Shown here: piece after piece, positions 48,469 to 57,492 of the stretch | Layout: each line of letters begins with the position of its first letter | How positions within the stretch are numbered: the first letter of the stretch is position 1 | Assembly: GCA_016713925.1 (NCBI GenBank) | Contig: JADJOH010000007.1 | Coordinates: 855,501-919,500, forward strand | Direction: 5' to 3' | Length of the DNA stretch: 64,000 nt | Origin: Bacteroidota bacterium | GTDB taxonomy: Bacteria; Bacteroidota; Bacteroidia; AKYH767-A; OLB10 | Position numbers and translations under genes: made by a program | The notes under the pieces: generated by a model | What the model saw: only the letters and a program-made list of their open reading frames with translations | The model's database searches: none | Told to the model about the DNA's origin: nothing

Positions 48469-48873
48469 ATGTTTAAAACCGAGACTACTATAAGAGTTCG
48501 TTATGCTGAAACGGATCGCATGAATTATGTTTATTATGGTAATTACGCTTCATATTTTGAGGTAGCCCGAGTGGAAGCATTGCGAGGAATTGGAATAAGC
48601 TATAAAAAAATGGAAGAGGAAGGTTTTCTGTTGCCCGTTTATGAGTACAATGTTAAGTACTTTAAGCCGGCCTTTTATGATGATGTGCTACTTATTAAAA
48701 CTTGTATTCCGGTAATGCCTTTGGTTCGAATAGTTGTTAATTATGAAATTTACAATGATTCATCAGAGAAAATTTGCGAGGCGCATACAACGTTGGTTTT
48801 TATGAGTAGTGAAACGAATAAGCCCTGTAAAGCTCCTGAGGAATTTCTGTCAAAACTCAGAAATTATTTCTAA
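48469..48873 (+). CDS. Acyl-CoA thioesterase, YbgC/4HBT family
   Basis: 134 residues, a single hotdog fold: VRYAETDRMNYVYYGNYASYFEVAR at the N-terminus has the catalytic aspartate/glutamate pattern of the 4-hydroxybenzoyl-CoA thioesterase family. Then LPVYEYNVKYFKPAFYDD and CEAHTTLVFM. The acyl substrate is unknown. Divergent from the 5'-nucleotidase pair. Confidence 0.92.
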   Translation: MFKTETTIRVRYAETDRMNYVYYGNYASYFEVARVEALRGIGISYKKMEEEGFLLPVYEYNVKYFKPAFYDDVLLIKTCIPVMPLVRIVVNYEIYNDSSEKICEAHTTLVFMSSETNKPCKAPEEFLSKLRNYF

Positions 48874-48922
48874 AAAAATGTGTTAGTATATTGTTTTTTG
48901 TAGAATTAAATAACGAAGGATG

Positions 48923-49837
48923 CTATAATTCTTTCATTAACATCGTATAAGCTTTTAGCATAGCATCAATATCGGACTTATTCACTTTTTCATCCGGACT
49001 ATGTACAAAATCTTCGGGTGCACCAATAAAACACCAGTCAATGGGGTAGGGTTGCTTCTGTATTTCGTTGCCATCACTGCCTCCCGCACTTTCTACTTCC
49101 AGTTGATGGGGGATGTTTTCATCTTTTAAAAGACGTAATATTTTATTGATAAAAATTCTTCTCGGTATCCCGGAGTCCCTCAAGGAAACAGCAACACCTT
49201 TCCCAGGCTGTACTCCATTCGTCACCCAGGTAATGTCAGCAATGAGGGCTTGTCGGATTTTATAATTTTCCCAGATGTATTTGGTGAGATAGGGGACAGA
49301 ACCGCCTCCATGTTCTTCCCAGCAACTGAAAACGATGATGCCATCTTCCATCGTTTCCGCCAGCTTTAATGCAACATATACACCCAATCGATTATCCAGA
49401 TAACAACTTTGTACCCATTGATTGTCTTCTCTGAAATTCATCTTAAAGCTAAGTGCAGTACCACTATCGATGAGCCGGCTGTTTTGATAACTGAGACTAT
49501 TGTCCTCCTCATTCACATGCAACTCACATTCCACGTAACCTTTCGAATCGGTACCTGCCAGCTTGTACCCACTCACCGTTTTCGGACCACCTATCTTTAC
49601 CAGTTCCCGGTCATATCTCACGTGGAAACCAATATTGTCCATATGAGCATAAACGGCGGTTCTGGGTTTTCCAAATACGAGTACAATGCAATGCTGGAAA
49701 TCTTCACCATGTACTACCAACGGCTGCTGTACCCAACTGCACATTTTGGATTGAATGTATTCTATCAAAAAGGCGTGCATCAATTCTTCATCACCACTGG
49801 GCGCATGAATTCCGCAAAGATTCTTAAGGAGTTGCAT
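48923..49837 (-). CDS. M42-type metallo-aminopeptidase
   Basis: 304 residues: IHAPSGDEELMHAFL at the N-terminus, metal ligands AHMDNIGFHV (~66), SCYLDNRLGVYVAL (~147) and SCWEEHGGGSVP (~175, catalytic Glu-Glu-His), and HSPDEKVNKSD near the end. The order fits the M20/M42 peptidase fold. It is somewhat short for M42 (usually ~340-360). Substrate unknown. It starts 2 bp after the YigZ gene. Confidence 0.83.
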   Translation of the reverse strand: MQLLKNLCGIHAPSGDEELMHAFLIEYIQSKMCSWVQQPLVVHGEDFQHCIVLVFGKPRTAVYAHMDNIGFHVRYDRELVKIGGPKTVSGYKLAGTDSKGYVECELHVNEEDNSLSYQNSRLIDSGTALSFKMNFREDNQWVQSCYLDNRLGVYVALKLAETMEDGIIVFSCWEEHGGGSVPYLTKYIWENYKIRQALIADITWVTNGVQPGKGVAVSLRDSGIPRRIFINKILRLLKDENIPHQLEVESAGGSDGNEIQKQPYPIDWCFIGAPEDFVHSPDEKVNKSDIDAMLKAYTMLMKEL

Positions 49838-49839
49838 AG

Positions 49840-50457
49840 TTAAATAGGTTCAAGCGTAGATTGATAGCTGAGCTTCGGATGTTCTTTGAATTTCTTCTCG
49901 AAGTCGGGGCTGAATTTTTTGCGAATATCGAAAATGATCGTACACGGCTGGCTGTAATCCTGCTTTTTAATTTGTAGCGGAAAAAATTTTAAAAGATGAT
50001 GTACTTCGTTGATCAGCTCATAAGGAAAAGTCAGAACAAAGCTATCGTTGATGGTCTGTTCAATAATGGTAGATTGTTCAATGACCTGAGCGGCAGCCGA
50101 TCTGTAAGCGGAGATTAATCCGGGTACACCCAATAAAGTTCCACCGAAATACCTGACCACTACAATGAGAATATCGGTTAACCCTTTCGATTGAATGGCA
50201 CCCAGAATAGGTTTCCCTGCAGATCCCGAAGGCTCCCTGTCATCGCTGAAACGGAATACTGTGGGATCGGTGGTCAGACGAAATGCATAGCAATGATGGT
50301 TGGCTTGCGGATGTTCTTTCTTTACTTTTTGAAGCAGGGCTTTTACTTCTTCCTCCGACTTCACCGGATAACTCAGTCCAAGAAAACGACTTCCCCGTTC
50401 ACGGACTTCTGAAGCGGCAGCAGACTGAATGGTATGATAGGTATCTTCAAATAACAT
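49840..50457 (-). CDS. YigZ/IMPACT family protein
   Basis: 205 residues with SRFLGLSYPVKSEEE, NHHCYAFRL, RFSDDREPSGSAGKPIL (the family signature, ~73) and VVRYFGGTLLGVPGLISAY. The C-terminal domain is elongation-factor-G-like. In eukaryotes IMPACT regulates translation initiation control; the bacterial role is unclear. It forms a tight gene string with EamA and ribD. Confidence 0.93.
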   Translation of the reverse strand: MLFEDTYHTIQSAAASEVRERGSRFLGLSYPVKSEEEVKALLQKVKKEHPQANHHCYAFRLTTDPTVFRFSDDREPSGSAGKPILGAIQSKGLTDILIVVVRYFGGTLLGVPGLISAYRSAAAQVIEQSTIIEQTINDSFVLTFPYELINEVHHLLKFFPLQIKKQDYSQPCTIIFDIRKKFSPDFEKKFKEHPKLSYQSTLEPI

Positions 50458-51348
50458 TTAAGCACCGAGGATGATGATGCTGAGTATGGCCAGAAAGATA
50501 CCGGCAAAATTGATGCGACTAATTTTTTCCTTGAACAGCACCAATGCAAAAATAACGGATATCAGCACGACAAAGACGTTGGCGATAGAGAATACCATAG
50601 AACTGTCGGCCTGAGGAAAGGATAGCGCGGTGATGAGAAATTCGAGTGAATAATAATTGGTGATGCCCAGCACAATGCCGCCAAGGATACTGATGGCTTT
50701 AATCCGGATATTGTTTTTGAAATAATTGAATAGGGTCATGAGTATCCCAATGATTCCGGCAGCACCAAATAAAAGGGATATAAAAAGTGTTCGGTTCTCC
50801 GTCGTGATTAAATAATGCTCTGATAATTTTATACAAAGATCCACCATGCCGCTTCCGATAAATAGCAACAAAGGAAGAATCCAAACGGGTCTTTTATTCG
50901 CCGTACTTTCTTCTTCTTTCTGCGCCGACGGATAACTGCTCAATACCACAGCCGCCAAAGCAGTGATGATTCCGATAATCCGCGCCGGGTTTAAAAGTTC
51001 ATGGAAGAGAAGGATGCCTCCTGCAATCGGAATGATCATCGACATCTTCCCGGCTATTGAGGTGATGGTAATTCCGGAATATTGTGCGGTTAAGGTGGCA
51101 ATATAAAAAACGACAATAAAGAGCAAACCGATTCCGAAGGCATATATAAGGATATCGCCCACATTCTCCAACGCTGCTGCACTTTGTGTGTAATTATTAA
51201 AAAACGAAAAGGAGGAAGCTGTGATATAATTGAATGTTAATCCATGCACATTGTTCACTTCGAACCGCTGAAAGTATTTTAAGATGACATATAATAATGC
51301 CATTAATGTCGCTGCAATCGTGATGGTAATCAGGAAAGAGATACTCAT
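50458..51348 (-). CDS. EamA/DMT family transporter
   Basis: 296 residues with about ten hydrophobic helices in two inverted EamA repeats (~1-145 and ~155-296). There is a charged middle loop, SAQKEEESTANKRP. Typical features are a proline after PIAGGILLFHE-like segments and LVLFKEKISRINFAGI in the last repeat. The substrate cannot be predicted. Its start overlaps the ribD stop by 4 bp. Confidence 0.85.
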   Translation of the reverse strand: MSISFLITITIAATLMALLYVILKYFQRFEVNNVHGLTFNYITASSFSFFNNYTQSAAALENVGDILIYAFGIGLLFIVVFYIATLTAQYSGITITSIAGKMSMIIPIAGGILLFHELLNPARIIGIITALAAVVLSSYPSAQKEEESTANKRPVWILPLLLFIGSGMVDLCIKLSEHYLITTENRTLFISLLFGAAGIIGILMTLFNYFKNNIRIKAISILGGIVLGITNYYSLEFLITALSFPQADSSMVFSIANVFVVLISVIFALVLFKEKISRINFAGIFLAILSIIILGA

Positions 51349-52385
51349 GCAGGCTGCTGATTAACGATTTCGAACAGTTGATTATCGCCTATAGATGTCA
51401 GATGTATTTTTCCCTGCGGAATCGCCGGTGCAGAAATACCCTGACCTATGATTTTGTTGCTGATGAAAATCCGGCACTCATCCCAAAGTTGCTGTTCCAG
51501 AAACTGACGATGCGTAAGAGGTCCTCCTTCCACTAAGAGCGAATGAATACCGGCTTGTTGCAAATGACTTAAGAGAGCAGGAAGGAAGGGCGTGAAAGCC
51601 GAAAGGGGAATGACTTCAGCGTTGGAATAATTATAATTTTCCTGCTGTGTATAGATAAGTGTGCGTTGTTGGCCATCGAAAATTTTTAAATTGCTTTTCC
51701 CGCAAAGATTTCCGGATCGATCCAATATGATTCTTACCGGAGATGCACCCTGCCAATGCCGGGTATTCAGTTCAGGATCATCAATCGCAGCGGTTCCGGC
51801 GCCGATAAGAATGCCGCTTTCTTCGCTTCTCCATTTATGACCGATGATTTTACTGAGGGAGTTACTGATTTGTACTCTTTCTTTTCCGTTTCCGGTAATG
51901 CCATCGCTGCTCTGAGCCCATTTTAAAATCAGATAAGGCCTTTTCCGGGTATGAGCGCAAACAAAACGTTTGTTTAGTAGGAGACATTCATCTTCCAGAA
52001 CTGAGCAAATCACTTCAATGCCTGCTTCTCGTAATTTCCTGATACCACTTCCATTGACCCCCGCAAAGGGATCCTGCATGCCAATCACCACTTTTCGGAT
52101 ACCGGAGGAAATAATCAGATCCGTACACGGTGGAGTTTTTCCAAAATGAGAACAAGGCTCCAGATTCACATACAGTGTCGCTCTGCCAAGCAGTGATTTA
52201 TCTTTTACTGCATCAATGGCATTTACTTCCGCATGCGCTTCTCCAAATTGACGGTGGTAGCCTTCGCCAATTATTTTGCCGTCTGCAATAATAACACATC
52301 CTACCAGGGGATTAGGCGCGACCTGTCCGGACCCGAGGGCTGCTAATTGTAAGCAGCGTTGAATATAAAGTTGATCGTTGGACAT
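51345..52385 (-). CDS. ribD: Bifunctional riboflavin-specific deaminase/reductase
   Basis: Second and third steps of riboflavin synthesis. The N-terminal deaminase has the zinc motifs HAEVNAI (~51) and PCSHFGKTPPC (~76). The C-terminal reductase (~147-346) has RPYLILKWAQSSDG, ILIGAGTAAIDDPELN and LLVEGGPLTH. The length is normal. It lies 10 bp after a TATTTTTG box, divergent from prmC. Confidence 0.95.
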   Translation of the reverse strand: MSNDQLYIQRCLQLAALGSGQVAPNPLVGCVIIADGKIIGEGYHRQFGEAHAEVNAIDAVKDKSLLGRATLYVNLEPCSHFGKTPPCTDLIISSGIRKVVIGMQDPFAGVNGSGIRKLREAGIEVICSVLEDECLLLNKRFVCAHTRKRPYLILKWAQSSDGITGNGKERVQISNSLSKIIGHKWRSEESGILIGAGTAAIDDPELNTRHWQGASPVRIILDRSGNLCGKSNLKIFDGQQRTLIYTQQENYNYSNAEVIPLSAFTPFLPALLSHLQQAGIHSLLVEGGPLTHRQFLEQQLWDECRIFISNKIIGQGISAPAIPQGKIHLTSIGDNQLFEIVNQQPA

Positions 52386-52395
52386 GGGCGGCGTG

Positions 52396-52403
52396 CAAAA
52401 ATA
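52396..52403 (-). promoter_or_regulatory. Putative -7 box of ribD
   Basis: TATTTTTG on the minus strand, an exact TAnnTTTG match, with 10 bases between it and the ribD ATG. It implies a very short leader. Confidence 0.5.
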
Positions 52404-52429
52404 GTATTACAGATTGTTCTCCCTGCATT

Positions 52430-52459
52430 TTTGTGAAGGAAAGATTTAATGTATTTTTG
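52430..52459 (+). promoter_or_regulatory. Promoter of prmC, probably leaderless
   Basis: TTTG (52430-52433), an 18-bp spacer and TATTTTTG (52452-52459): both Bacteroidota boxes at ideal spacing. Only CTTT separates the -7 box from the ATG at 52464, so transcription should begin at or next to the start codon. Confidence 0.65.
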
Positions 52460-52463
52460 CTTT

Positions 52464-53321
52464 ATGACGATTTTAGACTTTTTAAATTTGGTGAAAGCGG
52501 AGTTGGAAAACATTTATGAGGGTTCCGAAGCCAATGCGTTAGCCAGTCATCTGCTCCAGGAACGGCTGGGATATTCTTTCAGTGAGCTAAGGATGAAAGA
52601 ACTGGAAGTGATCGATGAAGAACTTACCGGTATTTTAGTAAATGATCTCGCCCGACTTAAAAAATCAGAACCCGTTCAATATGTGTTGGGATATACCTGG
52701 TTCAATGAGATGAGGATAGAAGTGAGTAAGGACGTGTTGATTCCGCGACCTGAAACGGAAGAGTTGATCGCATTCATTCAGGATTATCCTTTATCAGCCG
52801 ATGGAAACCTACTCGATATTGGCACCGGCAGTGGTTGTATTGCATTGGCATTGAAACAGGCTTTTCCAACTGCAAGGGTTTTCGGTGCGGATGTTTCTGA
52901 AGCTGCATTGAAAGTGGCTGAGAGAAACAGTGCCGCGCTTGATTTACCGGTGAGCTGGTTGCGATGGGATGTGCTAAAAGATGCGATGCCGGGGGTAAGC
53001 TTACCCGCTCTGGATGTCATTGTCAGTAACCCGCCCTATATCTGCATGAATGAATTTGCTTCGCTCCATACCAACGTAACCGGCTTTGAGCCACATCTTG
53101 CTTTGTTTGTTCCTGATGACGAACCCTTACTCTTTTATAAGTACATTGCCACCTTTGCAAAAAAGCAATTGAAACCCGGTGGACATTTATGGTTCGAGAT
53201 CAACAGGGAATATGCAGAAAATGTTGCGGCCTTGCTTGAGGTAGAGCTGTTTGAAGATGTACGCATTTACAGAGATTTATCTGCGAATGACAGGTTTGTT
53301 TCGGCGGTGAAGGGAGTGTAA
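52464..53321 (+). CDS. prmC: Release factor glutamine N5-methyltransferase
   Basis: Methylates the GGQ glutamine of release factors. 285 residues with a helical N-domain, VQYVLGYTWFNEMRIEV, LIPRPETEEL, the SAM motif LLDIGTGSGCIALAL (~118) and the signature VIVSNPPYIC (~185). I chose ATG 52464 (MTILDFL) rather than 52449 because the latter would lie inside the promoter box. Confidence 0.95.
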   Translation: MTILDFLNLVKAELENIYEGSEANALASHLLQERLGYSFSELRMKELEVIDEELTGILVNDLARLKKSEPVQYVLGYTWFNEMRIEVSKDVLIPRPETEELIAFIQDYPLSADGNLLDIGTGSGCIALALKQAFPTARVFGADVSEAALKVAERNSAALDLPVSWLRWDVLKDAMPGVSLPALDVIVSNPPYICMNEFASLHTNVTGFEPHLALFVPDDEPLLFYKYIATFAKKQLKPGGHLWFEINREYAENVAALLEVELFEDVRIYRDLSANDRFVSAVKGV

Positions 53322-53385
53322 GTGCTAAGTTCTCAATTCCAAAATTGATATTCTTTAACCAACTTTACTTCGTTGCCTTCTCATA

Positions 53386-54878
53386 TCATCGCATCAACAC
53401 CAATTTCATTCCCGCTCTTTCATATCCGCTTTTAATAACACAAGTATACACACCATTACTCATCTCTGGCATTTTTACAAACTGAAGCGTACTCCAAGCG
53501 GGTAAATTCATTTCAAATACTCGTTGCCCTGTCACATTGTAAACTTCAAACACCCCATTCTTATTTTGAGGTAAGAGATAAACCAGCTTAATGTACCCAT
53601 CGCTTGTAGGGTTGGGCGAAATACTAAATTTGAAATCGTGTTTTAGCTCTTCTATCCCTATGGTTAAAGTATCACAAACACTTCCTACAACCGGACCAAG
53701 GTTGTAATTGGGGTGGTTGGGGACGGCTCTGAGGTGAAGGTAGCTTCCCAAATCAATGGCATGCTGTTGTACATCACAGTCAAGCCCTGCACTATCCGGG
53801 TAGTTCATTTCATGGAGATGCTGAACCGAACTGCCGCTGGTGATATATATTTTTGCGTTAGCGGCTAAGTACATATTAAAGAATGATGTAGCACAACAAG
53901 TTTGTCCAGGAGGGGAGATGAATCCGTCATAGCTGGCTACTGTGTCTACTGTAAGGCTGTCAGTGTCTATTTGATATATTTTTGAGCTACTACATGTATA
54001 TGCATAATCACTATTAGGGCTAAAAGCAAGTCCGAACAAATAGCTTGCTGGTGATACGGAAAGAGAATTAATATTGGAAAAAAAACCTGTACATCTATCA
54101 AAATCTGCAATAATTAAGTTTCCACTAGGACTTTGATTCATTGGAGAACTATAAATAAATTTCGAACCATCTTGAGAAAATATCAATTGAGACACATTTC
54201 CATAAGTATTTGTGGATAAACTAAAATTTTGGATAAGCATTGTGTCAATCCCAAGTGGTGTGAGTAAAAATGTGTAGGATTGGGGATTCCCATCCTTTAT
54301 ACATACAATCCACCAATCTCTTCCATTTGCATGTTTACATGCACTTATTCCCCAACTTAAAGTATCAGCAAAAATACTGTCATTTTTAAGAACTACACTA
54401 CCCAAACCCCCATCTAGGCTGATGTCAATCGTTGAAGAGTAGAGAATCGTTGGATCTATTGCAAACTGACCCTGTCTTGATTTGTGAAAAAGTACATATT
54501 TTATTGAATCCCCTGGGAAAGGTAAAAACAATGCACCATAACCTAAAGGTATTCCATATGGCCAACTGGAAGTTAAAAATCCTGGAGCTAGATCACCACC
54601 ATTCACCATCGTATCGTTGTTGGCATTTGCAATCCAAATCCCGTTACTGCTCATTAAAAAATTGCCTTGCGCATCGCAGATGGTCGCTTCTGTACCTAAA
54701 AATGGCATTTTTCTATATTCAACAGTATGTGTGTAAGAAGTTGAATCAAAAAATATCCTTCCTTTCGGATCTTGAATAAAAAGAAATTTCCTAACAGCCA
54801 AACATGATTATAAAACCCCTGCGCAGTTACCAGAGTTGTTGACAAAGTCATTAATAATAGAAATATCAGTTTTCTCAT
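53386..54878 (-). CDS. Secreted WD40-like protein with T9SS sorting domain, one frameshift
   Basis: Signal peptide MRKLIFLLLMTLSTTLVTAQ and then GFYNHVWLLGN. The frame breaks at ~54785; one added T restores NFLFIQDPKGRIFFDS. A beta-propeller-like region follows (LAFSPNSDYAYTCSSSKIYQ, ISPPGQTCCATSFFNMYLAA). The type A C-terminal sorting domain is FKFSISPNPTSDGYIKLVY to GMKLVLMR. It resembles the many T9SS-exported propeller proteins of unknown role. About 490 residues when corrected. Confidence 0.84.
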
Positions 54879-55293
54879 TTAATCCAAATCACTTTTAAAG
54901 ACAAATGTTTATCACTTGAATTGAATTTGCGGTAGGAAAACTATCTGCATACCCTTTCATAAGATAAGCGTCATGCTCACCGGTAAATTACATTTTTAAT
55001 TTGAGCCGATATACCAGTCCTTAAAAATTTGTCCATTGTCATTTATAATATTAATTCCTGTCATAAAGTTAACACAATTTTTGGACTAAACCTTGAGCAT
55101 GGAAATTGAAGTATAATTATAGGTTGCAATAATAAAGGAACGGTTCCTTTAATAGCCTGGATAATCAGTAAATATTAATCCTGTTTTACTTCCACATCTT
55201 ACTCCCCTTGAATTACAGTCAATTAACAGGGGAATGTAGTAATTTCTGAGTTAACCCTATATTTTATTATTTTTGCCCTTCAAGAAAGAAATT
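54879..55293. other. Intergenic region upstream of sucC
   Basis: About 415 AT-rich bases between divergent genes with no recognisable gene or strong hairpin. A TATTTTTG box (55268-55275, exact TAnnTTTG match) lies 18 bp before the sucC ATG and is its likely promoter. Confidence 0.55.
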
Positions 55294-56484
55294 ATGAATG
55301 TACATGAGTATCAGGGCAAGGAAATTCTAAAGAGTTTTGGTGTAGCCATTCAGGAAGGTATTGTAGCTGAAAATGCCGAGGAAGCCGTTGCTGCCGCAAA
55401 AAAACTGACTGAACAAACCGGAACCGAATGGTGGGTGGTGAAAGCTCAGATTCATGCCGGTGGTTGTGGAAAAGGGGGTGGTGTGAAACTGGCGAAGAAT
55501 CTGGATGAACTGAGAGAGCGTACCAATCAGATTATTGGTATGAATCTGGTGACTCCACAAACAGGTCCCGCCGGAAAGAAAGTGCATAAGGTGTTGATCG
55601 CGCAGGATGTCTATTATCCGGGTCCGAGTAAAACAGCCGAATTTTATATGAGCGTGTTGCTCAATCGTCAAACCGGTCGTAATATTATCATGTATTCTAC
55701 CGAGGGTGGAATGGATATCGAAGAAGTGGCAGAAAAGACACCGGAGCGTATTTTTAAAGAGGAAGTGGATCCGCGTGTGGGTCTGCAACCTTTCCAGACA
55801 CGTAAAATCGCATTCAATCTCGGTTTATCCGGAAATGCTTTTAAAGAAATGACACGTTTCGTCAGCAATTTATATAAAGCCTATGATCAAACGGATTCTT
55901 CCATGTTTGAGATTAATCCTGTATTGAAAACCTCTGATGATAAAATTATTGCCGTAGATGCAAAAGTGAATCTGGATGAGAATGCTTTATTCCGTCACCC
56001 GGATTTTGTAGCGATGAGAGATGTGTTGGAAGAAGATCCTACTGAAGTGGAAGCCGCGGCGCATGAACTTAACTATGTGAAGCTGGACGGGAATGTAGGA
56101 TGTATGGTGAATGGCGCAGGACTCGCAATGGCGACAATGGATATCATCAAACTGGCAGGTGGTGAGCCCGCCAATTTCCTGGACGTTGGTGGAACAGCCA
56201 ATGCAGCACGTGTGGAGAAAGCATTCAGAATTATTTTGAAGGACCCTAATGTGAAAGCAATTCTCGTGAATATTTTCGGTGGTATTGTGCGTTGCGACCG
56301 GGTAGCGCAGGGCATTGTGGATGCCTATAAAAATATTGGTGAAATACCCGTGCCTATCATCGTTCGCTTACAGGGAACCAATGCCGATGAAGCAAAGCGG
56401 TTGATTGATGAAAGCGGATTGAAAGTGTTCTCCGCCATTGAATTGATAGAAGCAGCAGATCTGGTGAAGAAAGTAGTCGGATAA
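55294..56484 (+). CDS. sucC: Succinyl-CoA ligase (ADP-forming) beta subunit
   Basis: TCA cycle enzyme subunit with an ATP-grasp domain. MNVHEYQGKEILKSFGV at the start, VVKAQIHAGGCGKGGGVKLA (~46), SMFEINPV, GCMVNGAGLAMATMD, GGTANAARV and NIFGGIVRCDRVAQG (~325). I chose ATG 55294 by the universal MNxHEYQGK start; a longer frame from 55273 would run into the promoter. The alpha subunit is not adjacent. Confidence 0.96.
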   Translation: MNVHEYQGKEILKSFGVAIQEGIVAENAEEAVAAAKKLTEQTGTEWWVVKAQIHAGGCGKGGGVKLAKNLDELRERTNQIIGMNLVTPQTGPAGKKVHKVLIAQDVYYPGPSKTAEFYMSVLLNRQTGRNIIMYSTEGGMDIEEVAEKTPERIFKEEVDPRVGLQPFQTRKIAFNLGLSGNAFKEMTRFVSNLYKAYDQTDSSMFEINPVLKTSDDKIIAVDAKVNLDENALFRHPDFVAMRDVLEEDPTEVEAAAHELNYVKLDGNVGCMVNGAGLAMATMDIIKLAGGEPANFLDVGGTANAARVEKAFRIILKDPNVKAILVNIFGGIVRCDRVAQGIVDAYKNIGEIPVPIIVRLQGTNADEAKRLIDESGLKVFSAIELIEAADLVKKVVG

Positions 56485-56503
56485 AATGAAATAGTTTTAA
56501 TAG

Positions 56504-56535
56504 AAAGGGAAGTCTTTACCGGGCTTCCCTTTTTT
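56504..56535 (+). terminator. Rho-independent terminator of sucC
   Basis: AAAGGGAAG pairs with CTTCCCTTT across an 11-base loop, followed by TTT. It lies 20 bp after the stop. Confidence 0.9.
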
Positions 56536-56587
56536 ATTTATTCAAGCGAATTTACACTCCGAATCGGAAAAATAAGCTTCCGCCCCG

Positions 56588-56620
56588 TTGTGAATTCCGA
56601 TATTTTTCATTATATATTTG
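56588..56620 (+). promoter_or_regulatory. Putative promoter of the fatty acid hydroxylase gene
   Basis: TTG (56588-56590), a 22-bp spacer and TATATTTG (56613-56620, exact -7 match), 19 bp before the ATG. Confidence 0.45.
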
Positions 56621-56639
56621 TTCAGCTATTTTGTTGAAA

Positions 56640-57293
56640 ATGGAATCTGCGAAAATAAAAAATCAAGGTACCGGTGTCATTTTTGAAAACCGTTTGCTGG
56701 AAGCATTGACCAGGACACATTTTGCTTTTCCCGTAATCCTCTATCTGCTGATTGCCCTTTCAATGTTAACCTATGCTGTCCTGTATTCGAAATTGGCAAT
56801 GTGGAAAGTGTGTTATCTGTTCCCCCTCGGCATGCTTACCTTTTCATTGGTAGAATATTCCATTCATCGGTGGATTTTCCATTTCAATGCCGTTACGGAA
56901 AAGCAATTGGAAGTGAAATATAAAATACATGGTGTGCACCATGAATATCCAAGGGATAAGGATCGCCTGGTGATGCCTCCGGTATTGTCATTGGGGATGG
57001 CATTGCTATTTTATGCATTGTTTTCATGGATTTTCGATACCTATGTCTGGCTGTTTTTTCCGGGATTTGCTGCAGGGTATTCGTTTTATTTACTGATTCA
57101 TTATGCCGTGCATCGCTACAGACCTCCCAAAGGAATTCTGAAATTTTGGTGGACACATCATGCCTTGCACCATTATAAATCGGATGATGCAGCTTTCGCG
57201 GTTTCTAATCCGTTTTGGGATTACCTTTTTGGTACGATGCCAAATCGGAGAACGCTTCTTCAAAGAACTACTGAAAATCAATTAAAGCAATAG
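56640..57293 (+). CDS. Fatty acid hydroxylase / sterol desaturase family membrane protein
   Basis: 217 residues with four hydrophobic helices and the di-iron histidine clusters HRWIFHFN, HGVHHEYPRDKDRLVMPP (~98), HYAVHRY and HHALHHYK (~170). The HHEYPRDKDRLVMPP wording is that of FA2H-like enzymes, which 2-hydroxylate fatty acids of sphingolipids. Some Bacteroidota make sphingolipids, but no other sphingolipid gene is in the window. ATG 56640 is preferred to TTG 56631. Confidence 0.9.
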   Translation: MESAKIKNQGTGVIFENRLLEALTRTHFAFPVILYLLIALSMLTYAVLYSKLAMWKVCYLFPLGMLTFSLVEYSIHRWIFHFNAVTEKQLEVKYKIHGVHHEYPRDKDRLVMPPVLSLGMALLFYALFSWIFDTYVWLFFPGFAAGYSFYLLIHYAVHRYRPPKGILKFWWTHHALHHYKSDDAAFAVSNPFWDYLFGTMPNRRTLLQRTTENQLKQ

Positions 57294-57492
57294 CCTGTCT
57301 TTTCTTTTTTAAAGCGGACATATTTATCAAGTTCATAATAAAGCTTTTCCATCGACTAGTTTTGTTAATCCTGAAAATAGAATTGAATCTCCTCCATTTT
57401 TTTAACAAATCATCTTTTTTCCATGGTATAAATAGGCTGTTGAAGGAATAGAATGGGATGAATTATTAGCGAACAATTAGTAGTTTTATCCC

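Noticed and set aside
55327..55788. 153-codon minus-strand ORF inside sucC
   Set aside because: Shadow of the highly conserved sucC frame; no family features of its own.
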